NCBI GenBank assembly: GCA_037127315.1
Contig: JBBBDQ010000347.1
Coordinates: 226,001-290,000 of the forward strand
Origin: Ascarosepion bandense
Lineage: Eukaryota; Mollusca; Cephalopoda; Sepiida; Sepiidae
Reading direction: 5' to 3'
Length of the DNA: 64,000 nucleotides
Notes under the pieces: model-generated
What the model was told of the DNA's origin: nothing
Databases searched by the model: none
What the model saw: the letters and a program-made list of their open reading frames with translations, nothing else
Shown here: one piece after another, positions 43,201 to 54,431 of the stretch
How the letters are laid out: each line of letters begins with the position of its first letter
Position numbering within the stretch: the stretch's first letter is position 1
Position numbers and translations under genes: made by a program

Positions 43201-43865
43201 TCAATGTTGATTTCTGGTCTGGCAAATACAACACTATACTTTCTAAACATAAACTGATAAACTCTTCCTTTTCTTCTTAAACAACATCTGTTTTATTTTC
43301 ATAGAAACAGAACAAAATCAAAGAAATTTAAAATTTAATTAGCGATGAAAAGATACAATTGTCGAATCATAATGAAATTGCTGACTGTTTAAAATTCATT
43401 TTACTGCCATCATATTAATTTGCGGTGTGTGGTCACGTCTCTTCGCAAATGTATTTTTCTACAGCAGCGATGACTAAAATGGATGTCACATGTAACTCAA
43501 TGAGAAAATAATGTCTTAATCAATATAGTGATATTCCCCACTAGTTCAAACAAAAGGCCTTCATCAATAACTGAAAGAATAATAAAAACTACTGTACTTG
43601 AGAAAATATCTTTCCGGAGAACTGGATATAAGTGTAGGTTTTTTATAATTTTCAGTACTAGCTGCTCGTCAGCAAATAATGATTTTTTAAAAATCAAACG
43701 GCTGATATTAAAATTACAATTATTATCTGTAAATTACCATGATTATTTAGGGAAAGATAAAGAAGAAGATTCCCTATACGTTCTCCTCCTATTTTTGCAG
43801 AGTAATATTACGCGTGGAATGGACGCCATATAAGACTAGTTTAGTTTGTTTACTCTGCTATTTAG
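43201..43865. other. No recognisable gene
   Basis: Short open frames on both strands at 43497-43833 overlap each other and carry no motif. Confidence 0.45.
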
Positions 43866-44115
43866 GCACTTAATTGCCATGCGTGATACACGTTTGAGTG
43901 ATCATGTCACTTTCGAGATATTACTGACTAGGCAGTTGGTTGCAGTTATTTTTTGCTGTAGACTGGTTGCTGAAGGAGTCTGTAGAATCGTATCTGTCCT
44001 GCTTATCCACCCATAGCTGAAGTGAAAGGAGATGGATTAATTTGACGGGAATTTGAACTCTGCTCTTAGTTTTCTAATTCTGAGCGATATCCATTGCACC
44101 GCAAAGTTTATCATG
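43866..44115 (-). mobile_element. tRNA-derived SINE, family A (diverged)
   Basis: Reversed, older copy: TTAATTGCCATGCGTGATAC, TAGACTGGTTGCTG, CCCATAGCTGAAG, GAATTTGAACTCTGCTC and CGATATCCATTGCACCGC. A segment between the central domain and the head is deleted. Confidence 0.75.
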
Positions 44116-44690
44116 CACCCTGCGATTACACATGCCCGAAGAAACAAATCCGTGTCTTACTCGGCTGGAATAACAACGAGTCTCAGTGATTCTGTTTGTT
44201 GCACTCATAATCGTTAAACTGTTCGTATATCAAAAGCCAAGTGTACAATCTATATTATAATAATTTCATTTGTAGCCTTGCTTTCTTAGCGTAACGCAGC
44301 ACAAACTACATTCAAAGCGAGTTTTTTGATCAGTAATAATGCTTCAATAATCTAATTTGATGTATAAATAAATTCCTAATAAAATATACAAATTAATAAC
44401 AATAATGTTATACTCTTTCGCACTCGCCTCGATAATAATGATCCGATATATATTGTACCACTGTGTTTCATACAAAAGCTGAAAGTAAAAAATTATTCCT
44501 CCCGCGGAATACTGCAATTTCGATTGTTAGATATATAGCATATTCAAATATATAACATGTTCAAACATATAATATGGTTAGCATATAAACATATAACGAA
44601 ATAGCTGTTGTTGTCTTTTTACATAAAGTAATAAAGCTAAATATATCTACCGTTCTATGAAAAAAAAATTAACTTTCTACGAAAATTATT
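44116..44690. other. No recognisable gene
   Basis: AT-rich. Confidence 0.5.
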
Positions 44691-44696
44691 TAACGT

Positions 44697-45055
44697 TTAT
44701 GGGATTCAGATCAGTTTTGTTGGATGCAGATCAGATTTGTGGGATTCGAGTCAGATTTATGGGATTTGAGTCAGATTATTGGACTCGGATCAGATTTATA
44801 GGATTCAAATCAGTTTTATGGGAATCGAGTAAGACTTATGGGGTTCAAATCAGATTACTAGGATTCAGGTCAGATTCATGCGATTCAGATTTGATTCATG
44901 GGATTTGATACAGATTCATGGGATTCGAGTCAGATTTATGGGATTCAAATCAGGTTTATGGGTTTTGAGTAATATTTATAGAATTCGAATCAGATTTCTG
45001 GGATTCAAATTAGGTGTATGGTATTCAAATATATTTTATGGGATTCAGATCCAAA
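44697..45055 (+). repeat. 21-bp minisatellite, about 17 units
   Basis: The unit is close to ATGGGATTCRARTCAGATTT plus one base. Because the period is a multiple of three, two long overlapping frames stay open, giving a degenerate seven-residue repeat (GIRVRFM / GFKSVLW). Units differ by scattered substitutions (CAGATC, CGAGTC, CAAATC). There is no start context or flanking exon to support translation. Confidence 0.93.
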
Positions 45056-45070
45056 CAAGCGTACGTTCGT

Positions 45071-45599
45071 AAATTAACGAGAAATTGAAATGATAAATTT
45101 CATTTAGAATTTATAAAATAACTCGTGTTTTTTGAGCATCTTGGAAGAGTAATATAACCTGATTTTCTACACCATTGAATAGTGAAGGGCCGCACTTATT
45201 GATTATATTTATTTGGAAGTTTTATTCAGTCTAGCAGAAAGATATGTGCCACTTCATATGTGCATAGTTAATTATTCTTACTTCATAACATCTGAATTGA
45301 CATGTGAAGTCGCTTTAGTATGCATTTCAAAACCTAATCCTAGTACTAAGAAATACGTAGTTATTAGGAAGCTTTTCTTGTTAAAACAATTATAGCTGGG
45401 CCAAGAGTTTTGGCTCCGTTCTTTTGGACTTGTGCCATATCCATGTTATGCTTAGAAAAACAACATAGTATTAAGAAATAGGAAAAAAACGACGATAGAA
45501 ACTAATAAAAAAATATTAAACTGTTATGTGATATCTGTCTTCCTGTATGTCTATTAATGTTGCACAATCTCTTAAAAATGTAAAAGAAAATTTGAAATA
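45071..45599. other. No recognisable gene
   Basis: AT-rich. A stretch near 45425 (GTGCCATATCCATG..ATGCTTAGAAAA) weakly resembles the repeat unit at 47.76-48.18 kb. Confidence 0.4.
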
Positions 45600-45950
45600 A
45601 CAGAAATATGGCTCTACAGAAGGATGTTGAGAATATTATGGACCTAATATGGGAGTAACGACGAAACGAAAAATGAAAAGGTAAAATGAAACATCAGGAA
45701 GAGATAGCTGAAATTTCTAGGACAGATAATGAAAAAAAGAGGCGATGGAAAATATGAAATTCACAGGACAGATTGAAGGCAAGAGGGACAGAGAAAAATG
45801 CCTAAAATACTTATTGATCTTGAGTATATGGGTGGTAAAACAGGATTTGGCAAGAATAACAAAAAGACAAAATATATTAAAAGCTAAAAAGTGCAGGAAA
45901 TCGTGGAGGGCCATAATCGCCTGCTTCTTGAGGGGACACATTACCTGACG
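45600..45950 (+). mobile_element. RTE LINE, C-terminal fragment (plus strand)
   Basis: LYRRMLRIL-like start, then ENMKFTGQIEGKRDREK, then KRQNILKAKKCRKSWRAIIA..LRGH at 45745-45948. The region before 45745 is frameshifted. Confidence 0.75.
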
Positions 45951-46017
45951 ACGAAGAATCGGCCGTGATCTTATCGTATCGAGTTAAGCCACAGATTTCA
46001 ATGGCTACAATCGGGTG

Positions 46018-46236
46018 TCAAATGTATTTACGTTTAAAAGTGGTTTTAGAATAGAGACATTTACCCAATTGAAAAATTTACATTCTCTTTTCTCTGAAGC
46101 TCTTTGTAAAATACATTTACTTGTAAAAGTGGTTTAAAAGAGAGTGATTTACCCAATTGAAACACTCGCCTATTTTCTCTGTAGATCTTTCTAAAAGATA
46201 TTTTCTTCTAAAAGTGGTTTAGCACAGAGTAACGGC
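46018..46236. repeat. About 86-bp tandem repeat, 2.5 units
   Basis: Each unit holds TTTAAAAGTGGTTTTAGA, ATTTACCCAATTGAAA and TTTTCTCTGAAGCTCTTTGT. Units begin near 46020, 46107 and 46193, the last cut short. Confidence 0.8.
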
Positions 46237-46439
46237 AAATAACAGAGTTTGGATTAACGAAATCTTTCTACTAGTTTGTGATTTTTTTTTGCTTTAGATA
46301 TTTCAATGCCTTTTATGTCATTACAGAGATCGCTACAGTCGTTGAGAATTCATTTACAAGAATAAATCTGGAAAAAGAAATATCGGAACAAATTGTGCTC
46401 CAAACAAATTATGGCGCAGTCGATATTGTAGTTATCAAA

Positions 46440-47760
46440 TTCTTCTTCTTCTATGTTCCTTTTTCCCCTCAGGAAGTAGGCGATCCTGGTCTTCGATGTC
46501 TTCCTATACCTGGTATCTCATAGAACGATTTCTCCTGTTACCCTCAACAAAAACCCCGCTCTGCCATCCACCTGCCTGTCAAATATCTTATCTCCTGCTT
46601 TCCCCTGTCTCTCTTTTCTTTCTCTCTAACCTGTGAGTATCAGATTCTCTAAGCCTTCCTTCCTCTTCACACGTCTCAGGAACTTCAGCTATATTTTTCT
46701 GATGCTCAGTATTAATTTCTTTTTCGTTTCCGTGCTTTCTAAAACCACATAATTGCTCACATACTCGAGCCATGATATCCGATACATCCTTTAGTATAAC
46801 CATATTTCAGTTGCATCAAGTTTTTCTTTCATCTTTGATGATATTGTCCAGCATTCACTGCCATATTGAAGAACTGACATCACATTGCAATCAAGTACAC
46901 ACTTTTTTGTTTCTAGCGTAATTTTCCTGTCTCTTAATAGACTGCTGAGCTTCTGGAATGCGTCTTGGCTATGCAAATTCGCATTCGGATCTCAGTGTCG
47001 CACTTTCTTTCTTCCGTTAGAAACCTTCCCAGATATTAATTTTTTGTACTTTCTTGACTTTAATATCCCCAACATGTAATTGACATTTTGGACTCCTCTT
47101 TTTGTTGATGACCCAACATTCGGATTTCTTGTTGTTTATTTGTACTTCTTTCTTTCAACATTCTTTATCTTCTTTTTTGGGAGGTCTTGTAGTTTCCTTA
47201 CTGTGTTAACTATCATCACAGTATCATCTGCGTATCTTATGTTGCGTATCTTATGCTGCTTGAGTCCTCAGATTAGTTTTGGTGTACAAGTTGAATAGAT
47301 CCGGTAAAAAGACACATCTTTCTCTTACACCCTCTTTTATCTTTATAAATACTCGGTATCCTTATATGTCTATCATCCTCCTTCTGACATTTCCTATCAC
47401 TTTCCCGTATGTAACCACCTAACCACTTATTCACGTCACTTTCCCCTACGTAACTCTCTAACCACTCTTTCACATCACTTTCCCCGATGTAACCCCCTAA
47501 CTACTCTTTCTCATCATTTTCCGCTATGTAACCCCAAACCACTCTTTCTCATCACTTTCCCCTATGTAACCCCCTGCGCAACAGTGGCAGTGAAATGCCT
47601 TGATTGGGGTGAAATGATTAAAAAAACCTACTGAATTTGTTTACTGTCCGTATTCAGGGTGTTTGTTGCCAGTTGAGATTCTTGATTACTCTGATGTCTT
47701 TGCCAAAATATGTCGAGGTTGCTGAGCATTTCTATCAGTTTTCATGTCGTAGATTTCGAT
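46440..47760 (-). mobile_element. RTE LINE fragment split by a LINE-J tail
   Basis: RTE runs from the 3' end at 46440 (CAGGAAGTAGGCGATCC) through ATTGAAGAACTGACATCAC (46866) and the motif C region near 47220 to TATCTTTATAAATACTCGG (47352). It resumes at 47626 with ACTGAATTTGTTTACTGTCCG and continues to 47760 (motif A side). The gap is LINE J in the opposite orientation. Confidence 0.8.
47363..47625 (+). mobile_element. Jockey/CR1-like LINE (family J) 3' UTR with internal minisatellite
   Basis: Only 3' UTR: five tandem units of about 42 bp (..CACTTTCCCCTATGTAACC, CCCTAACCACTCTTTCTCAT..) followed by the usual end GCAGTGAAATGCCTTG, ATTGGGGTGAAATGATTAAAAAAA. Other family-J UTRs in the window have a single unit. 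Confidence 0.8.
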
Positions 47761-47762
47761 CT

Positions 47763-48180
47763 TGTGCCACATCTACGCTACCCTAGAAAACCATTTTAGA
47801 GCACCTCCACATTGTGTTGGTTAGCAATGTTGTGTTATTCGATCCGTTAGGACTGAGCGTTGAGTTTGATTCTCACAGAACACTTCATACTTCTTACCTT
47901 CTGCCACATCTGATCCACACTTAGAAGACCTAGGACAACACTACATGATGTAAGGATTAGCAAGATTGTCTCGTTTTATCAGTTACGACTGAGAAGTGTG
48001 TTCGAGACTTACAGGGTGCTCTACACTTTTGACCTTCTGCCATATCTAATCTCCGATTAGAAAACTTTGGTCACCACGACATATTGTAACATCAAGCTTG
48101 TCTCTTTTGATTAATTACAAATGAATCGGGAGTTCGATCCACACTGGGTTCCTCACACTTTAATTCGTGTGCAGAAATCA
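47763..48180. repeat. About 135-bp degenerate tandem repeat, 3 units
   Basis: Units begin at CTTGTGCCACATCTACGC (47762), CTTCTGCCACATCTGATCC (about 47900) and CTTCTGCCATATCTAATC (about 48037). Each contains a TTAG.AGA..T block and a G-TTCGA-type motif (GAGTTCGATCC in unit 3). A weaker fourth unit may lie near 48340. Confidence 0.65.
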
Positions 48181-48696
48181 TGCTGTGCATGTAAATCCTT
48201 GTTTCACTTCAGATTTTATCTACTGCTAAGAGATCGAGTGTGATCTTGACTTTGCATTTACATAAATATATAATGTACATCTCACTAGAACGATTCTGCC
48301 TAATTAGTAAGTTAAATCATCCACGGGTGTTCCATACATTCGGCTTTGTGACACACCTAGGTTAAGCTTAGAAAATCAGAATCTAAGGTACATTTAAGAA
48401 ATCACAATAATGTATACCTTATGGCGCTTGTTCAAACAGTGGTAGGTATGTGCATAAGAATGTCATTCCAACTAAGGTGTGACCGATACATTGGTGATAT
48501 TTTCTAGGGTAAAGGTGGATACATGACTTTCTGACGGCAATAGGGGAATTTAGAACAAATTTTATTCAATCGAGACTTCAGCTTGGCTTATCTATATCAA
48601 ATATTAATACCAGTAACTGAAAATTAGAAAAAAATAGAAACACGCACATGATAAATGAAAATTATAAAATAGTAGCGACAATTTACCAATTGCACA

Positions 48697-48700
<4 letters not shown>
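48181..48700. other. No recognisable gene
   Basis: AT-rich; see the possible fourth 135-bp unit near 48340. Confidence 0.4.

Positions 48701-48749
<49 letters not shown>
48701..48749. repeat. GT microsatellite
   Basis: 49 bp GT repeat. Confidence 0.95.
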
Positions 48750-48752
<3 letters not shown>

Positions 48753-48984
48753 AAAGTGCCACCTAGGTAGGCAATGTAAGCAGTGCCTACCCTGAATAAA
48801 ATAGAAAACAGCTTCATTTTTTCCTCTGTGTAACATTATGCAGCTAATCCAACAAAATTAAGAACGTTAATCTGATTATTATGAACAAATTAAAAAAAAA
48901 GTATTTTATGTAGATTTAATAAATAAAATTCACGAGCTTCCTATCCTAAGTAATTACTGACGGGAAGGGATTTACAGACTTACA

Positions 48985-49050
<66 letters not shown>
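48985..49050. repeat. AC then AT microsatellite
   Basis: Follows directly after the end of the PLE frame on the minus strand. Confidence 0.95.
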
Positions 49051-49054
<4 letters not shown>

Positions 49055-49738
49055 GTGTGTATTTTGGCAGCATTTTTTCATTAATGCAGGTTTCATTGAA
49101 TAATATAGACAAGTTTTGTCTATTAATTTTGTGTAGGATCCGTTCATACCGTCTGATATACTTGATGGTGATGTAATGTAGAGTGCTTCGAGGATTTTTA
49201 GTTTCTGCTTATTATTTTCTTGTTTGAGTATGTACGTGTTATCAACGAGCGTTTTTCTCAGAAGTGTGCGTTGATAACCGTGTTGTTCTAAATGACGGAA
49301 TATATTTGAATTTTTATTTAAGTGCAACGTCAGACGCCGTGAGAGCGAATTTGTGGTGTGGCCGATGTAGATATTATTGAGGTTGTTAGAGATACATTCT
49401 CTAAATGGACATATGAATTTATATACTATATTGGTTTTTTGCAAATCACTAACGGTGGGGGAAGAGTCGTTGCGGACAAATGAATTAGATGTAGTGGATT
49501 TAGTGTAATATATAATGAACTTAATTCTTTTGTTAGAGTCTGTCGGAGAAATATTAGTATTTATGAGTTTTTTTAGGATGTTTTCATCTAGTTGGTAGTT
49601 GGAGTGCATCTGGCTACGGTATAAGAGAGTGATATGTTTAGGATTGGTTGGGTTAGTATCATGTGTTGTTTTTTCCATGTTAAGCTTTTTAAGAAAGTAA
49701 TGTATTTGTTCATCAACTATATATATATATATATGCAC
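49055..49738 (-). pseudogene. Penelope-like element, C-terminal GIY-YIG endonuclease region
   Basis: Minus frame from 49738. Residues 20-100 are the RT-to-endonuclease linker. Residues 105-112 (VYKFICPF) form the GIY-like strand with its cysteine, 123-128 (IYIGHT) the YIG strand, R134/R135 the conserved arginine helix, and E184 (LEALYI) the catalytic glutamate. This is the endonuclease of EN-positive PLEs, which nicks the target for priming. The copy lacks the RT core, beginning in a TA tract. The frame then runs into microsatellite, so its natural end is near 49060. The frame is open throughout, suggesting a fairly young fragment. Confidence 0.85.
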
Positions 49739-49739
49739 T

Positions 49740-50322
49740 ACCGGCCATAATTATTAAGCCACCCAAGTTATTTTTTATAAGATGATGTATTTCATACTAT
49801 TTTTATTATTTATTGCAAAATGAAAATAGAATGTTTCTTCTGTTATTGTTGTTTAGCAACATTTAACAAGGTAGGGAAGCAAAGATGAACTCGTCCGAAT
49901 CACCCAAATTTTCTTCAGTCTTTCATTGATGAAACTGCAATATATTTAATTCTATGTTTACATGTAATCATGAATTCATTTCTTTTGTTTAATAAATTAG
50001 GGCTGTTTAGGTGTTTTAAGATAATTAGTTTTTCCAAGAGGCATATATTATATCTACTTCCTTTTTTATTATAAGATTTATTTTTCGCGGGTTTATCCCA
50101 TGTAATAACTGGTCTATTTTTTCTTAATTTTTAATTGTCAGAAATATTTGAGGGGGCAATTATTTTACTGTATTTTATATTGCCTAATATCAATTGTTGA
50201 TGGTAGAAACATGGTTTTCTGGGATTCTTAGTAGAACCAAAACAGAATTGATTATCGCCATCAGAATGAATACAGGCTCAGTAAATTTATAAACCGTACA
50301 CCAATGCTATAGACGTAATATC

Positions 50323-50325
<3 letters not shown>
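49740..50325. other. No recognisable gene
   Basis: Just after the TA tract at 49720, TGCACTACCGGCCATAATTATTAAGCCACCC resembles the outer end of a Tc1-like element, but no partner inverted repeat was found. Confidence 0.3.
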
Positions 50326-50406
<81 letters not shown>

Positions 50407-50421
50407 CTTGTGTGTGTGTAC
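50326..50421. repeat. TA then TG microsatellites
   Basis: About 38 bp TA followed by about 50 bp TG. Confidence 0.95.
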
Positions 50422-50527
50422 GCGCAGATACACATCAATACATATATATTTATCAGGTGTTAATAGCCAATATCGAGGTCAACGCTGAATGGCATTAGTT
50501 TGTTTTATGTAACCCTTCATCTGTCTG

Positions 50528-50530
<3 letters not shown>

Positions 50531-50619
<89 letters not shown>

Positions 50620-50649
50620 TGTATACAAATACACACGCACACTCATACA

Positions 50650-50690
<41 letters not shown>
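50531..50690. repeat. CT, TA, TATG and TA compound microsatellite
   Basis: Four adjoining simple repeats: CT (50531-50553), TA (to 50591), TATG (50592-50624), then TA (50655-50690). Confidence 0.95.
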
Positions 50691-50694
<4 letters not shown>

Positions 50695-50865
50695 ATTTTT
50701 TTTAAACCGAAGTTTTTATTATTTCAATTTTCATTTCTACTGGAAACCATTCAGATTCTAGTAGTGAAAATGAGAAGTTGAACTTTTTTTTCTTTTCTTT
50801 TCCGGGCAAGCTGTTGAAGTGCCAACTCACATGGCCACTACAGAATTAAAGGCCCCGATTGTGTG

Positions 50866-50867
<2 letters not shown>

Positions 50868-50946
<79 letters not shown>
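50868..50946. repeat. GT microsatellite
   Basis: About 79 bp of GT repeat. Confidence 0.95.
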
Positions 50947-50947
<1 letters not shown>

Positions 50948-51229
50948 CGCTGTCAGGGCTCGAACCATTCTTCTTCTTTGTAGTCAAGATCAATGTTTAA
51001 TCCCTCGTGCATCAGACAGCTGAAACACAGCTTTAGACAGCTGTCACTATAGATCGGCGACATCTAATTTACAATAATATTTCAATATTTTTTTTTTATT
51101 CAGGGTAAAAATATAAACGCTTGAAAAAAAGCAGACAAAAAATTTAGAACTCACTGAAATAAGCGAAAATTTGTTTTTAAGTAAACATCAAATACCCGTA
51201 TGCTTATCGACTATCAGGGTTTTCTCACT

Positions 51230-51700
51230 TGTCTTCTTCTTCTTCTTCTTCTTCTTCTTCTTCTTCTTCTTGTGCTGTGTCCCGTCAGGGCGGAAGCGAT
51301 CACGGACTTCACTGTTTCTGTTTCTTGTCGCTCTCAGTATTTTTCCTCTTGGTATCTCTCTGAAACCCTGCTCCGCCACCCATTTCAAATATGTCTCGCT
51401 CTGCTTTCCCGTGTCTCTCTTTCATTCTATCCGTCCCGTAAGTATTAAATTCTTTTGGCCCCGCTTCGTCATTAAGTGTCTTACGAAGAACATCCTTCTT
51501 TTCCATATGTTAATTATATTTTTCTTCTCGTTTGCATCCTCTGTGACACCTCATGTTTGTTCACATGCTAAGTCCATGGTAAAACCACATTCCTGTTGCC
51601 TCAAGCCTTTCTTTCATTCTTGATGGTCCAATATTAACTTCTATACAGAAGGACAGATATCACATAGCAATCCATAACTCCTTTCACTAGTCCACGTTTC
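51230..51700 (-). mobile_element. RTE LINE 3' end with CTT tail
   Basis: The 40-bp CTT repeat (AAG on the element strand) at 51233-51272 is the element's 3' tail. Then come GTCAGGGCGGAAGCGATCAC, TTTCTTGTCGCTCTCAG and TACAGAAGGACAGATATCAC. Truncated near 51695. Confidence 0.8.
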
Positions 51701-51775
51701 TAAAAATAAATTTGATGTCCTCGATTCTTTATATGTATAAATTCCGGAAAGAATCTCGTAAACTATTTTTTTTCT

Positions 51776-52820
51776 TTACCTTCAAAGATTAAACATGTTT
51801 TTTGTAGAAGAATTAATTTACTTCTTTATCTTGGGTACTCAATGAAACTCACTGATGCAACACCCTTGATTAAACACATAATATATGAATTTGCTAAAAT
51901 TGACTGCAATTATTGCACGTGAGTCTTGCAAGTGAATCAAGCTTTGCATCACAAATGATAGAAATCATATTGAAAATATTATTTCTTATTATACCAATTC
52001 AATAAATTATTGAAAATTTAATTTAAAAAAATATGCATCTTTGCCTATGTACCCAGGCATTGTGGATATTTTATATATATATATATATACCTTTACAAAT
52101 TAAACATTTGTTTATAAAATAAGAAAAAAGTCTTTTTTTGTTGGGTGGGGGTATGATAAAAAAGAAGGTGTACTCAATGAAAATCACGGACGTGACACTC
52201 TTGGTTGTAACATAAAGTGTGAATGTGCTAAAATCGACGGCAATGTAGAGTTATTGCATCGATTTCAGGTGAATCGTACAAAGCTCAGCAATCTTTGCTT
52301 CTCAAAAGATGGAACTCACATTTAAAATGTTATATATTAAAATTCCAGTTCAATAAAATATTGTTGAAAATTTAATTTTTAAAAAATATACATTGTTCTC
52401 TATGCGTCCTGACTTTAGGAATATTCTGTATTAGCATTTAATTGAAAGTAGGCTTTGAGAGATTAAGAATCTTACACAACTTTTGGCGTTCAATCCGTCA
52501 TAGATTAGAATTTCGACAAGGCAAGGCAAAATCAATGAAGTTTGAACAACTTTAAATTATAAACTAACCAGAGTGTATCTTAGATCATGACATATCTTCA
52601 AATGGTTAAACATTTAATCTGGCTTCCTGTGTGGTTATACATATTTCCCACTTGCATAAGATTCTTTTCTGGACACGCTCTACAAATTATCAAAACTTTC
52701 TTCCGAGTTCTGAGTATTTTTAAGATGTTATATGTTAATATTCGAAAGTGTTGAAAATTTTCTTTCTTGAAAATATTAATCTTTGCCTACGTGTCCAGAA
52801 TTTAAGTACAACCTGTATTC
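51776..52820. repeat. Old tandem repeat, about 330-bp unit, 2 to 3 copies
   Basis: Units share TACCTTTACAAATTAAACAT, GTACTCAATGAAA, GCTAAAAT.GAC, TATTGAAAATTTAATTT and ATCTTTGCCTATGTACCCAG. The first runs 51776-52088 and the second to about 52430. A third, very degenerate one ends with TCTTTGCCTACGTGTCCAG near 52795. Confidence 0.65.
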
Positions 52821-52861
52821 AGCACTCCGTTAAATTTACATCAAAACTTTATATATATATA

Positions 52862-53360
52862 TATAGGAACAAGATTCTAGGTGATAACCAGTATGGATTT
52901 CGATCTCCTTTATCCAGAGCTGACATTTCAGTTGTCATTATTCACAGAATCAACGAGTCAATAGACAATAAATTCATCACGAGGACAATTGCGATAGATA
53001 TATCAAAGACCTTTGGCAAGGTGTGGCATTAGGGTCTGCTGCATAAACACTCCAGCTATGGAATCTCCGGAAAGACTTTCTCAATTATGAAGTCCTTCTG
53101 GACAGGTAGGTCTCTGAAGGTCTCTTTGTTGTTAATGGTAAATTATCGGATGCTAATAAAATCAATGTCAGTGTTCCTCGGAGTTCTTTCTCCTGTATTA
53201 CCCTCTTTCCTTGATATGTTGATGATCTGCCTGAGAACTTACTCCGGTCCTTAGTGGATATATATGCGGATGATACAGCACTTTATAGTTGCACCTCTAA
53301 TATGCTGTCGACCAGAAACTACTAATCTCTCCTCTGACATAACCCGGATGGTTCCTTGAA
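52862..53360 (+). pseudogene. Jockey/CR1-like LINE, internal RT fragment with motif A and motif C
   Basis: The only family J-type RT palm in the window: LGDNQYGFRSPLSRADISVV, RTIAIDISKTFGKVWH (motif A), then after a TAG and frameshifts YADDTALYS (motif C, near 53265). It is probably from the same or a sister family of LINE J but does not overlap the 3' fragments, so membership cannot be proven here. Confidence 0.75.
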
Positions 53361-54430
53361 GGAAGGACAATCTCTTACAATCCAAATAGTCAGAACGAAA
53401 CTAAGAACACTTCAACATTTACGAGTAAACCCTGTTCTGCCACCTATCTCTGTTGATGTGTCTTTTCTGAACGCGGTTCATTGTTTTCTATGTCTTCCTG
53501 GGGCACAAGCTTACCTCAAGTTTAACTCATATATATCGATATATTGTTAAAGAACTGTAGAAATGATCGGTACATTGCAACACTTCAGTAAAAATCTGTC
53601 TCTCACCTCTATATCTAATCCTTATAAGAGATAAATGATATCAAAAATGTTTCCGAAGAAGCCATATTTAGGATCCCTAACGGAGATTGCAACAGTTTGA
53701 ATTTATCTTTTATGTATGCAGTATGGGTTATTGTTGTGGCGTAGTTTTCGCACTGAAGGTTAGAATCGTGCTATGTCTGATGCTAATCAACTTAACACAC
53801 CCAAAATGTTAGGACACTTGGTAATCTTCCACTGAAGCTGACTCCTTAGTATTCGGCTAACTGCCGACTAATATCAACTGCCTAGTAGTTCTACTGAACT
53901 CCCGTAGAACTCTAAAGAACTCCTATGAACTTCCCAAGAACTTCTTAGAATTCCTTGTTAAGTCATATTAATATAGGAGGGAGAGTTCATTATTTGAGGT
54001 ATAAGTGTGTTTCCCCATAACAGTTATATATCTTAAACAGAAAAGCGAGGGTCAAAATTTATTCAAAACATTAAAAGTTCAATCGGTATATCTTGTGAAG
54101 ATATGTTTCTGAAAACAAAACAAAAAAAAGAAAGTTTGGTCTTGTGAGGTAACACTTTAGGAGTTCGCCCGGACGAGGTAAAAATTTGTAAAATTCAACG
54201 ACTCAGTTTTACTCCTGGAAAGCTGACTGACCCGCTAACTCCATTTCAATAAAAAGAAAATTAATAAAATAATCATCTTTTGCATCTCAAGTAATCTTTG
54301 ATTTTATTTAAAACATGACCACAACTTTATCTAAACATTAAGGAGATAAAATTTCATATTTTTCTTATTATTTGTACAATAAAGTATACTTAATTCTTTT
54401 TTATTGATTAAGTGCGTACTTGCTTCTTTG
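53361..54430. other. Mostly unassigned; short GAACT-rich minisatellite
   Basis: At 53892-53962 the motif AGAACTCC and variants recurs every 11-13 bp. The remainder is AT-rich with no motif. Confidence 0.4.
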
Positions 54431-54431
54431 T

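Noticed and set aside
49738..49790. Tc1-like terminal sequence beginning TGCACTACCGGCCATAATTATTAAG
   Set aside because: Suggestive of a transposon end, but no inverted partner or transposase was found within 2 kb.
50500..50781. Frame with Ile-Tyr and Val-Cys-Met-Tyr repeats
   Set aside because: Translation of compound CT/TA/TATG microsatellites.
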